Positions 7,366 through 15,768 of a stretch of DNA of 64,000 nt are shown here, in pieces. The stretch comes from Aliiroseovarius sp. Z3. Its GTDB lineage: Bacteria > Pseudomonadota > Alphaproteobacteria > Rhodobacterales > Rhodobacteraceae. Below the pieces are notes generated by a model, which did no database searches, was not told the DNA's origin, and was given only the letters and a program-made list of their open reading frames with translations. The position numbers and the translations under genes were made by a program. The DNA lies in the NCBI RefSeq assembly GCF_029105185.1, contig NZ_JAFMZK010000002.1:372001-436000 (forward strand), given 5' to 3'. Numbering within the stretch: position 1 is the stretch's first letter; each line of letters opens with the position of its first letter.

Positions 7366-7953
7366 ATGGCGAATGACCCCGAGGTCGCAGATCTTCTGAA
7401 ACAGACAAGCTGGCAGGACGAACGGCGCAAACTTCGCGACATCCTACGCGATTGCGGGCTTGAAGAGCGCGTGAAATGGGGCAAGCTCTGCTATACCTAT
7501 CAGGACAACAACGTTGCGATCATCTACGGGATGAAGGAGTCCTGTGCGCTCGGGTTCTTCAAGGGGGCGCTGCTGGAAGATCAAAACGGCGTCCTCATTC
7601 AACCCGGTAAGCACTCCCAAGCCATGCGGCGGCTTCACTTCGAGAGTCTGGACGAGATCGAACGCGGTGAAGACATGATCCGGCGCTTCATCGGTCGGGC
7701 GATAAAGGCGGAACAGGACGGGTTGCAGGTCGCATTCACCGAAAAGGACAATCTCGATTATCCCGACGAGTTACAGGAAGCCCTTGATGATGATCCCGAA
7801 CTTGCGGAAGCCTTCGATGACTTGACGCCGGGGCGGCAGCGCGGCTGGGTGCTGCATTTCTCCAGCGCCAAGCAATCCGAAACACGCTTGCGCCGCATAG
7901 ACAAGGCCCGATCGAAAATCATCGCCGGGAAAGGCTGGAACGAAAGTAGTTGA
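7366..7953 (+). CDS. DUF1801 / YdeI-OmpD-associated family protein
   Basis: The protein has 195 residues. The N-terminal half (about 20-125) is a DUF1801-like fold with CGLEERVKWGKLCYTY and NVAIIYGMKESCALGFFKG. The C-terminal region (about 135-190) has the PDELQEALDDDPELAEAFDDLTPG and GWVLHFSSAKQSETRLRRI pattern of YdeI/OmpD-associated proteins, sometimes described as bacteriocin protection. It follows the DoxX gene by 18 bases and ends the ArsR operon. It is convergent with the unusual peptidase operon, with 86 bases between the stops and no clear terminator. Confidence 0.85.
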   Translation: MANDPEVADLLKQTSWQDERRKLRDILRDCGLEERVKWGKLCYTYQDNNVAIIYGMKESCALGFFKGALLEDQNGVLIQPGKHSQAMRRLHFESLDEIERGEDMIRRFIGRAIKAEQDGLQVAFTEKDNLDYPDELQEALDDDPELAEAFDDLTPGRQRGWVLHFSSAKQSETRLRRIDKARSKIIAGKGWNESS

Positions 7954-8039
7954 AGAATCTGCGACTTCCATGCCGCCGCCCAAAAGCTGACAATTGATAA
8001 AGGCGGGTTTGTTCCACCCTGTTGCAGGTCGATACCATG

Positions 8040-9140
8040 TCATTGAAACAGGGACAGATCGACAAATGAACCGATTGCACTGGCCAGAATGGGCGAGGCG
8101 ATTGCCAGCATGGATTTGAACGCCTCCATACTGGCGATACGCTTGATATCGAACCCCTCAAGTGTGCTGCCAAGCTTGGTCTCGCCCACCGACTCGCTGG
8201 CCTGTTTGAATTGCTCTATCCGCACCTTCAGGATCAGGCTGACGGGCATATAGAACGACAGTATCAACACCGTATAGGTCACGCCGCGAAACATGGACAG
8301 CGAACTGACCACATGGTCATGAGCACTTCGCAGGTCAGAGTCCGCGATCATAGCGCCGGGCCATTTCATCCAGGACAGTACCAGCACCATCCCTGTCGTC
8401 AGCAACACCCCAGCACAATAGAGGTAACGTTGCGTGCTTTCCTGTGCGTTCTGTAATGTCATCGCTTCGGTAATCAGCGCGGTTTTGCTGCTGCGATCAA
8501 TGCCCACAGGTTCGGCCAGCGACAGGACCATCCCCGCGATGATTGCGGCCGCCGCCAACGAGGTCAGGATGTTTACGTGATCCAGAAGGTATTTCATGGC
8601 GAAATATGCGCCCCTTCCATCGCAGGCAGCTTCCAACGCGCCGCCGGGGGCGCAACCGGGCAGGTTGCCGATACCAAGTGCCGTTTGAAAGAGGTTTTCG
8701 CCCAGCAGGGCCTGAGATTCAAAACTGGCGGGCATCCATTCCGGCTCGAAGGTTGAAAAGCTAAGGGATACCAAGATAACCCCGACAATGCCGACCAGCG
8801 TCCAGCAGATGGATTTCTTGGTGTGGCGTGCGTAAAGCTCGAATGAAAACATCGAGATCAGCGTGATCGTCACGGCCACGAACAAGAACAGAGCGGCAAG
8901 AAACTTGTATCGGCCATCCAGCTCGATCAGCGGTGCCATCGGGGCAAGTTCAACCCCCTGCACCAAAAGTGAGGTATCACCAAACGTGCCCAACAGATAT
9001 TCCGACGCGGTCAGCACCGCGACCGGCAGAAGCAGGATCAGCAGATAGCGCGGCGCGATCTGTAGTTTTCCCGTCGTGACCGGTCGCGGCAACGGCCCTG
9101 CGTCACCCTCGGGCGGTGGAGGCGTGGTGTCCTGTGTCAT
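8040..9140 (-). CDS. Polytopic membrane protein, third gene of the peptidase operon
   Basis: The protein has 366 residues and matches no family I recognise. A Pro-rich, soluble N-terminus of about 28 residues is followed by hydrophobic segments near 31-50, 78-98, 110-128, 188-208, 238-257, 283-305 and 342-361. That gives six or seven membrane helices. The long loop between helices three and four contains two cysteines (163 and 173), which could form a disulfide if the loop is outside. Two charged stretches (about 209-237 and 306-340) are probably cytoplasmic. Its ATG overlaps the stop of the caspase-domain gene by ATGA, so the two are translationally coupled and probably work together. It might be a membrane effector, an anchor or a transporter for the peptidase proteins; the sequence does not decide. 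Confidence 0.75.
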   Translation of the reverse strand: MTQDTTPPPPEGDAGPLPRPVTTGKLQIAPRYLLILLLPVAVLTASEYLLGTFGDTSLLVQGVELAPMAPLIELDGRYKFLAALFLFVAVTITLISMFSFELYARHTKKSICWTLVGIVGVILVSLSFSTFEPEWMPASFESQALLGENLFQTALGIGNLPGCAPGGALEAACDGRGAYFAMKYLLDHVNILTSLAAAAIIAGMVLSLAEPVGIDRSSKTALITEAMTLQNAQESTQRYLYCAGVLLTTGMVLVLSWMKWPGAMIADSDLRSAHDHVVSSLSMFRGVTYTVLILSFYMPVSLILKVRIEQFKQASESVGETKLGSTLEGFDIKRIASMEAFKSMLAIASPILASAIGSFVDLSLFQ

Positions 9141-12100
9141 CCGATGTCAATATCCGCGATCAGGGTCTTGCGTGTGTCCGACAGCTTGTCACGAATGATT
9201 TCGCGCACATCCGCATAGATGGTTGGGCTCAGCACAACCTTCTGCGCGGACAGCCAATACTCCAACTCGTTCTTGCCCCAGGACACGAACAGGATGTTCT
9301 GTTTTTTGTCCTTGAAGTTGAAGTTGAATGCCCCCAGCGCCATCGAGATAACGTCCCCCGAAGCCTCGGCGCTGCCGATCTGGAAATTGCCGCCGGTCGA
9401 GGTCGAGGTCTCGAAATCAAAAAGTTTGATCTTGCCATCATCCGACGCCAACCCGCGCAGGGCTTCCATCGCGCTTTCGACGATCTTGAACTGGTTGCCG
9501 GTCGCGACCTGCGCCAGCGTGGCCAGAATGACCTTGTCGAAGCTGCCATTGCCTTTCATCTTCTGGCTGGCCTCGAACGGGGCCGCCTCGCGGGTCCAGC
9601 CCATCAGGCTGAGCATGTCCATATAGGTGGCATGCCATAGCTCGCGTTCCTTTACGGGGTCTGCCTTGGCGTCAGCGGCACGCTGGGCAAAGAGCGTCGA
9701 CAAAAGCACATCCTCTTTCTGGCTTGGCGTCAGATTTTCGACGAAAGAGATCACGCTCGACGCATTAACCGCCGCTTGCAGTGATTGCTGATGCGCGGCG
9801 TTTTCCGAGGTCGGATCGAAATCATCCCCCGAGCGGCTGACCGGGTCTGCAAAGGCAGAGCTGCGGGATTTGGCCCCCGGTGCCGACCTGGGTTTTGCCA
9901 GCATGGTCGCGATCAGGATCGCGATCCGTTCCGCCAAATCACGCGGTTCGCGCTTCTTCAGGGGCGTGGCGCCCGACAGCTTCATGTCCCGGAACGCAGG
10001 CGGCCATGTGGCGTTGTTGCCGCGCGTGTCGATATGAGTGAAGCTGTTGTAGCGGCCGATCCCACCGGTGAAGAACCCTTCTTTGTCGCGCAACCAGCGC
10101 AGGGCTTTCGCGGCCTCGGGGGCGGGCATTCCGGACACTTTGAAGTCCAGCGCGCAGAATTTCATGTGCTGGCTTGCTTTCGCCCCGCCGATACAGGCGT
10201 TATAGGCCGGGCCGCGATAGGCGTTGGTGATCGCGATCGGTTTGCCGATCCGGTCGCGGAAATGGTCCAGCGCCTGCGCGGTCTTGGCGATGTTTGTCCA
10301 CAGGCTTCGGGGTGGATAAGTGTTTTTGCCCTGACATTTGCCACCGGGCGTGTTGTGACCCCCGCCAAGGATCAAGAACTCGTCCGTGCAGAAGTTCTTC
10401 AGGCCGAGTGAACGGATGAACCCGTCGAAATCCGAATAGTCAGACCATTCAAGCGCCGCTGTGGCGCTACGAAACCCAGCCCCGCGCGTTTTGGCCGACA
10501 GGATTGCATCTACCTCGGCGTCCGGCAGAAGATCGTTTTCTTCGCCTTCATCTGCGTCTTCAAGCGTGGGTGGCGGCGGTGCGGCACGTGATTTCGCTGA
10601 ACCGCAGGCCGTGCTGCCCGCCATCCCGACCGGTTGCAACGTGAATGGGCGGTCCAACACGAAGTTTGGTTGTTTCAATAGCGGTTCAAACAGTTGCGGG
10701 GTCTGGCTGTCGCTGCCGATCTCGTCGTCGATGGCGGCGCGGAAGGCCCGGTAGTCGCCATTGAAGCGCCCGTTATCCCAGACCTTCAATAGCGCACCGG
10801 TGAAGGCGCCGTTTTCCGGCCCGTCCATGGCAAACTGCGTGTCCTTACAGGCCCCAAGGTTCAGAACCGACGCCTGTATCGGGCTGCTCAGCGGCGCGGT
10901 CATCACGCTTTCCTTCATCGCGCTGTAGGACTTCGATGCTTCGCGATAGGCGGCTTCGTTTGCCCGCCAGACGCGGTCTTCGACATATAGCGGCATGGCG
11001 CGGATGCGCGGATCCTGTGGCAGGGCGCGGCCAAACAGCTCGGTCGGGGCGGTGGGTCCGAACCGTGCCATCGAGCCCGAATGACAGGTGTCGGGCATAA
11101 TCAGAACCCGCACACCATCACGGAACAAGGTCCAGAGCATGTAAAGCTCGTCATCCGCGATCTGGAAATCGTAAAGGCACAGGGTTTCATCCATCCGCTG
11201 GCTTTCGTCGTCGTGGTCTTCGTCCTGATTGAAATCAGGCACACGCCCGCCATGACCGGACACGGTGAACAGGAACATATCACCGGGCTTTAGATCTTTG
11301 GCGGCGCGCTTGACCTCGGACACCACGTTTTCCCGTGTTGCGTCGCGGGTTAACAGAAGTTGCGGTTTGAAACCTTCGGATTCAGCGATGTTTTGCATCG
11401 CCAGCGCATCAGCTTCGCATGCGGCCAGTTGACCATCCCAGCCGTCGTAATGGGCCGGGTCCACGGTATTCACGCCGACATGCAGTGACATGCCCTGTGC
11501 CGGTCCTCCTGCGATAACCGGGGGCGCCTGCATCGCGCGCGACAACTCAGTTGCCGAGCCGAACGGACCGCTGATCACCACCGGCGGGCCGCTGCGTGCA
11601 TTTGCGATACGATTGATCTCACGCCGGAACTTCTGGGCGACATCACCATAACCATCACCGGTCGGATGCAGGCCATCGAACCAGCGGTCATTGCCCACAA
11701 CGCCGCGGCAGTCGATATAGGTCACATTCGGCATGGATCGGGCAAGGCGGCGCAGACGGCGGTTGAACTGGTCCATCATCTCGGCGGCGATGGCCATTTG
11801 CAGTGCCCGGTCGCGAATACCGCGGCTTTCCATCGGCTTGCCCAGCCATTTGTCCTTGTTGGGCACCGGATAATCGTAACCATGGCACAGGATGCAAACA
11901 TGCGGGAATCGTTGCTGCACTTGCCGGAACATCCGACCGTAATGCCCCAGCGCGTCGTCAAGCAACGCTTGGAAAGACGGTAGCAAATAATCGGCGGGGG
12001 CAAGGTCAGGATCGAAGGCTTCGAGATGCGAGGCAAGCGCGCCACCGGCCACAAGATCGTTGCCGCCACCGGACAGAAGCAGGATCTCGGCCCCGGTTTC

Positions 12101-12529
12101 TTCCAACGCTCCGATATATTCCTGCTTGTCGGCCATCCGCTTCAGCAGATCGCCTGCCGCGCCCAGCGAATAGATCGCATAGCTGTGCATCAGATGGTCG
12201 ATCGTGTCGCGCAGGCGGATCGGGTACTGAAACCAACTGTCGCCTTCGGACACGATGATCGGGCCGTCATATCCCCGCGCCAGCTTTTGCTGAAACACGT
12301 TTCTTCGGCTCATGCGCGCAAACCAGTTGGCCGAGTTCATCAAGGCCGCGGTGCGTTGGGCGGCATTGGCCCCTCGCGGGATCTGAACCGTCGCCGGGTT
12401 CAGTTTGAACTTCGGAGAGAACGGACCGGATTGTTCCTCGTCGAGTATGAAATACTCTGAGAACTCGGTTTCATCGGCGTCCAGATCCGCCATTTTCGAC
12501 ATCAGTTGTTCAACAGTGATCTTGGTCAA
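9137..12529 (-). CDS. Multidomain protein: SGNH hydrolase, caspase-like peptidase, M15-type peptidase and unknown C-terminal domain
   Basis: The protein has 1,130 residues and no signal peptide or membrane helix. Residues about 88-310 form an SGNH/GDSL hydrolase with GDSW (Ser98), GGND (Asn157) and DGLHP (Asp285, His288). Residues about 345-625 are a caspase-like (C14) domain with SGHGG (His426) and DTCHSGS (Cys482). Residues about 690-845 resemble M15 peptidases, with SQHMKFCALD (His788, Asp795) and THID (His832, Asp834) as zinc ligands. A Pro- and acid-rich linker (about 640-680) precedes this last domain. Residues about 905-1130 match nothing I know. All three catalytic sets look intact. 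The start is TTG 12529 with AAGGAGA just upstream. It lies 21 bases after the papain-like peptidase gene and overlaps the membrane-protein gene. A host-defence, cell-death or cell-wall-directed role is possible, but this is inference. Confidence 0.85.
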   Translation of the reverse strand: MTKITVEQLMSKMADLDADETEFSEYFILDEEQSGPFSPKFKLNPATVQIPRGANAAQRTAALMNSANWFARMSRRNVFQQKLARGYDGPIIVSEGDSWFQYPIRLRDTIDHLMHSYAIYSLGAAGDLLKRMADKQEYIGALEETGAEILLLSGGGNDLVAGGALASHLEAFDPDLAPADYLLPSFQALLDDALGHYGRMFRQVQQRFPHVCILCHGYDYPVPNKDKWLGKPMESRGIRDRALQMAIAAEMMDQFNRRLRRLARSMPNVTYIDCRGVVGNDRWFDGLHPTGDGYGDVAQKFRREINRIANARSGPPVVISGPFGSATELSRAMQAPPVIAGGPAQGMSLHVGVNTVDPAHYDGWDGQLAACEADALAMQNIAESEGFKPQLLLTRDATRENVVSEVKRAAKDLKPGDMFLFTVSGHGGRVPDFNQDEDHDDESQRMDETLCLYDFQIADDELYMLWTLFRDGVRVLIMPDTCHSGSMARFGPTAPTELFGRALPQDPRIRAMPLYVEDRVWRANEAAYREASKSYSAMKESVMTAPLSSPIQASVLNLGACKDTQFAMDGPENGAFTGALLKVWDNGRFNGDYRAFRAAIDDEIGSDSQTPQLFEPLLKQPNFVLDRPFTLQPVGMAGSTACGSAKSRAAPPPPTLEDADEGEENDLLPDAEVDAILSAKTRGAGFRSATAALEWSDYSDFDGFIRSLGLKNFCTDEFLILGGGHNTPGGKCQGKNTYPPRSLWTNIAKTAQALDHFRDRIGKPIAITNAYRGPAYNACIGGAKASQHMKFCALDFKVSGMPAPEAAKALRWLRDKEGFFTGGIGRYNSFTHIDTRGNNATWPPAFRDMKLSGATPLKKREPRDLAERIAILIATMLAKPRSAPGAKSRSSAFADPVSRSGDDFDPTSENAAHQQSLQAAVNASSVISFVENLTPSQKEDVLLSTLFAQRAADAKADPVKERELWHATYMDMLSLMGWTREAAPFEASQKMKGNGSFDKVILATLAQVATGNQFKIVESAMEALRGLASDDGKIKLFDFETSTSTGGNFQIGSAEASGDVISMALGAFNFNFKDKKQNILFVSWGKNELEYWLSAQKVVLSPTIYADVREIIRDKLSDTRKTLIADIDIG

Positions 12530-12535
12530 TGGTCT

Positions 12536-12542
12536 TCTCCTT
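12536..12542 (-). promoter_or_regulatory. Ribosome binding site that fixes a TTG start
   Basis: On the minus strand AAGGAGA lies six bases before the TTG at 12527-12529. No ATG or GTG is placed better, so the 1,130-residue protein most likely begins at this TTG, within the 21-base gap behind the papain-like peptidase gene. Confidence 0.7.
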
Positions 12543-12550
12543 GATGGCGT

Positions 12551-14767
12551 TCAGTGTCCCTTTTCCTGAAATCCTCTTATGCATTCGAAAATGCTGTTGG
12601 TGATGGTGGGGTCGTCGTTCAGAACCGATTGGGGAATTCGGTCTAGATCGTGTTTTTGGGCAGCAATCCGGTTCAACCGAAACACCGCATTTCGCACGGG
12701 TGACGTGCGACCATCCGCAACGCCAGACATGCCCAGAAACGGGCGAGGGCGCAGCAGATATGGGGCCGAGATGTCATCGGCATCCTGCGGCAGGGGATAC
12801 CTGTCCTCGAATGCGCGTGAAACGAGGTGCAGGATGGATTTGCCATAGGCGCCGAAATTCACCCGTTCCTCCAGCTCGGGCGTCGGCACATAGATGCGTG
12901 CGCGGGGCGGGGTTTCGTGTTCCAGATATTCCTGCACCACGGGCTTGCGCGACGAGGATTTGCGCTTCCTCTTGCCCTCGTCTGTTCCGTTCATCACGTT
13001 GATCAAAGGGATCAGGCGTTTTTTGGCACGCGGCATTCCAATCGCTGGATGGATCAAATGCAGCGTGTCGAACCGATCCGTCCCCCCCGGCGTCAGGGAT
13101 GCGGGGTCAAACCATCGCGTTTTGTGTTCCAGCAGCGAGAGCATCTCGTGCACCACCAGCGCGCCGGCTCCTTCTGCGACGATATGAAGTTCGCAACCGG
13201 TGGCTTTCTTCAACTCCAAGAGGTCGAACAACAGATCACCCACAAAGCCGGTCTTGATCTTGTCCAGATCCTCATTCTCGAAATCTTCATAGGGCAGCTC
13301 TTCGGTCCCGCGCAGCGCGCGTCGGGCACCCAGTTCAATGTCGCGCCAGAAGGCACGGCCCACGCCACGCACGCGGTTTTCGATCAGCTCGTCCAGATGG
13401 GCGGCGTTTTCGCCTGCCTGTTCCTCGCAGCTGTCGAACAGGCTTTGCAGCACCTCAAGCGACTTCTCAACGAAGCTGTTGCACCAAAAGATCGTGTAAG
13501 GATACAGACCCAAATCCTTGATCAGTGTCTTACGCCCCACCGCGTCGGCAAAGGCGGGTTTGATCCCTTCAAGACTGCCGGGAATCCAGACCAGCACACC
13601 GCGATACTGGTTGCCTTTGTTGGCAGGGTCGGCCGACGGGTCCAACCTTTCAGACAGGTATTTTCGGGTGCGGCACCAGCCGTTCTTGAAGGATGGATAA
13701 GACCCGGTGGCCACGTGATAGCCGTCATCCAGATGCATGTAGTGGCCCACAAGCTCGAAACACGGGGTCGAGCCGGACTGGATCGGCCCGGTGTCCCCCT
13801 TGGTTCCTTTTTCCCCAACCGAGGCACCGAAGGCTGACGGTGCGAACACGCCCAGCCGCAAGACCCAACTGTCCACAACATTCTGTGCCCAGTCTGCATA
13901 GGACCACAGCGCAATCCCGACCTGATCCTGATAACCGCCCCATTTCGGCCCCCACGAGTTCAGAACGTGGAACCCGTTCTCGTCGTAGCCGGTCACGACG
14001 AAGGCATGGGTGCCGGTTTTTCCAAGCGCAGGCGGCCAGGTGATCAGGCCGCCATTGTCCGGCGTTGCGGCAAGCCACCCGTCATGCACATTCGCCGTGG
14101 TCAGGATCGCTTCGGCATCGTTCAGCGCCGCGTGAAAGTGGTTCAGGATCGAGGCCAGACGAAAATACGCCCCCAGCCCGATTTCGCGGGCTTTCTTGGC
14201 CTGCCCAACCGTGGTGAACTTGCGCCCCGTGTCCGGCCCGTCGGTCAGATAGCATTCGCTTTGCCAGCGCCCTTCATCGAAGGCCGCTTCCCCAAAAGGC
14301 CAGTCGCGGCACACCCCGTGGTGATAGAACCCTTTGATGGCTGACCGAAGGGTCAGGATGCCTTCTTCGGTCGTCACCTCGCCATTTTCCAACTCGGGAT
14401 AGCGGTCATGGAACGATGCCATGCGATACAGCATGTCCGCGCTGACGATGTCTTCCTGCACTTTCGACAGGTCAGGTGGCCCATGTCCGTTCGCGCTGGG
14501 CGAGCGGCGCAGATGTTGCAGTTGACGTTGAATGTCGATCAGGTTTGCCAATGCAAACCCGACGCACCGGCCGCTGCTGCCCTGATCGCGTGCGCCAAAA
14601 ATCGGCATCTGCAATCCGGTATCGGGATCAGGGGTCAGCAAGTTAGGATTCAGGAAAACCGTGTCACGCAGCACCGTCAGATTGGGAACGTAATCCTGAT
14701 CGCGCAGGTCCACCCAATCGGCGCGTACGCCGGTATCCTTGATCAAGGATCGTGCAAAACTGGCCAT
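12551..14767 (-). CDS. Papain-like (C1-family) cysteine peptidase fused to a degenerate lipase-like domain
   Basis: The protein has 738 residues from ATG 14767; a TTG at 14788 would add seven. The first 310 residues carry a complete C1 set: DQGSSGRCVGFA (Cys68), THAFVVTGYD (His254) and NSWGPKWGG (Asn270). There is no signal peptide or obvious inhibitory propeptide, unlike secreted papains. A GEKGTKGDTGP collagen-like linker near 318-328 separates this from a C-terminal region of about 400 residues. That region looks like an alpha/beta hydrolase of the lipase type: GVLVWIPGS, a helix, then LHIVAEGAGALVVHEM. In the nucleophile elbow the usual Ser is Gly (AEGAG), so lipase activity is doubtful. 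It is the first gene of the three-gene operon and is followed after 21 bases by the caspase-domain gene. Confidence 0.85.
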   Translation of the reverse strand: MASFARSLIKDTGVRADWVDLRDQDYVPNLTVLRDTVFLNPNLLTPDPDTGLQMPIFGARDQGSSGRCVGFALANLIDIQRQLQHLRRSPSANGHGPPDLSKVQEDIVSADMLYRMASFHDRYPELENGEVTTEEGILTLRSAIKGFYHHGVCRDWPFGEAAFDEGRWQSECYLTDGPDTGRKFTTVGQAKKAREIGLGAYFRLASILNHFHAALNDAEAILTTANVHDGWLAATPDNGGLITWPPALGKTGTHAFVVTGYDENGFHVLNSWGPKWGGYQDQVGIALWSYADWAQNVVDSWVLRLGVFAPSAFGASVGEKGTKGDTGPIQSGSTPCFELVGHYMHLDDGYHVATGSYPSFKNGWCRTRKYLSERLDPSADPANKGNQYRGVLVWIPGSLEGIKPAFADAVGRKTLIKDLGLYPYTIFWCNSFVEKSLEVLQSLFDSCEEQAGENAAHLDELIENRVRGVGRAFWRDIELGARRALRGTEELPYEDFENEDLDKIKTGFVGDLLFDLLELKKATGCELHIVAEGAGALVVHEMLSLLEHKTRWFDPASLTPGGTDRFDTLHLIHPAIGMPRAKKRLIPLINVMNGTDEGKRKRKSSSRKPVVQEYLEHETPPRARIYVPTPELEERVNFGAYGKSILHLVSRAFEDRYPLPQDADDISAPYLLRPRPFLGMSGVADGRTSPVRNAVFRLNRIAAQKHDLDRIPQSVLNDDPTITNSIFECIRGFQEKGH

Positions 14768-15012
14768 CGAAATAACCGTCCCTTGCAAAACAATAAGTAT
14801 TCAAAATCAACTAAACTAAGAAATATTAGGGCTTTACTCTATCAGAAAATTGTTCTGAATACAAAAACACTCTGTTTCCGCGCTAAACTCCGCACGACTT
14901 GGGGTTTGGTTGCGACTGGGTGGTCAGGGGTGGTGCTTCCTTTTTTTGGATGTCATCACGGCGCGGATCACTATAGGTTTTGCGGTGATTGAAACCATTT
15001 GTCAGGGCAGAC
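14768..15012. promoter_or_regulatory. AT-rich divergent promoter region with a palindrome
   Basis: About 245 bases separate the peptidase operon from pxpB. The part from 14780 to 14880 is distinctly AT-rich compared with its surroundings. It contains a perfect inverted repeat, TCAGAA-N5-TTCTGA, at 14842-14858. On the minus strand this 17-base element is exactly framed by TTGTAT and TAGAGT, which could be weak -35 and -10 boxes of the peptidase operon. A repressor binding there would shut the operon. No regulator gene lies next to it. The boxes are poor matches, so the promoter assignment is tentative. Confidence 0.4.
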
Positions 15013-15768
15013 GTGACCCCACCTGATCGACTTGTTGCAGCACCCGACGCCCCGGTTATAAGCACCGCCGGGGTGGACGGGATGTTGATCCGTTTCGCCG
15101 ACACGCTCAGCGAGGCGGCCAATCGCGCGGCCCTTGCATTCCGGGCGGCGATCGACCTGGCCGGATGGGACGGGGTCGAGGAGACATCATCGTCTCTGGT
15201 GTCAGTGTATCTACGTTTCGACCCGATCCATCTGGATCACCTGACATTACTCCATCAGGTCACGACGCTTCTGGGCAGCCGCGACTGGTATGCGGCAGAG
15301 CTGCCCGAGGGGCGCCGTCTTTGGCGTATCCCAGCTGTTTTCGGCACCGATCTGGCCCCACAGCTTTCCGAGGCGGCCGCGCAAGCGGGGTTGTCGGTGG
15401 ATGAGGCGATAGCATCCCTTACGTCGACACGTTTGCGTGTTCAGACCATCGGATTTGCCCCCGGACAGCCGTATCTTGGCACATTGCCCGACGCGTGGGA
15501 CATCCCGCGCCAAAGCCAGCTAACCGCAAAGGTGCCGGAAGGGGCCATTGCGGTCGCGATCCGCCAGTTGGTTCTGTTTTCGGTTTCTACACCCACCGGC
15601 TGGCAACATGTGGGGCAGACCGCGATGCGGTTGTTTCAACCCGACGCACGGGAACCCTTCCTGCTGCGCGCCGGGGACGAGGTGCAGTTTGTGACCACGA
15701 CGCCAGAACGACTGGATGCATTGCACCGCGACCCGAAGGGCGGCGCACAGATTACGGTGATCGGATGA
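15013..15768 (+). CDS. pxpB: 5-oxoprolinase subunit PxpB (allophanate hydrolase subunit 1 family)
   Basis: The protein has 251 residues. It carries the family motif FAPGQPYLGTLP and the later PTGWQHVGQT segment, as in KipI/PxpB. With PxpA and PxpC it forms the ATP-dependent enzyme that opens 5-oxoproline (pyroglutamate), a product of spontaneous glutamine or glutamate cyclisation, to glutamate. GTG 15013 is chosen because AGGG lies five bases upstream; a TTG at 14989 without a ribosome binding site is the alternative. Its stop overlaps the pxpC start by ATGA. Confidence 0.88.
   Translation: MTPPDRLVAAPDAPVISTAGVDGMLIRFADTLSEAANRAALAFRAAIDLAGWDGVEETSSSLVSVYLRFDPIHLDHLTLLHQVTTLLGSRDWYAAELPEGRRLWRIPAVFGTDLAPQLSEAAAQAGLSVDEAIASLTSTRLRVQTIGFAPGQPYLGTLPDAWDIPRQSQLTAKVPEGAIAVAIRQLVLFSVSTPTGWQHVGQTAMRLFQPDAREPFLLRAGDEVQFVTTTPERLDALHRDPKGGAQITVIG

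Noticed and set aside
9137-14767. Prophage lysis cassette, because an M15-type peptidase and a membrane protein are present.
   Set aside because: No phage structural, integrase or holin-like gene is nearby, and caspase-like plus papain-like domains are not typical of lysis cassettes. Some lytic role cannot be excluded.
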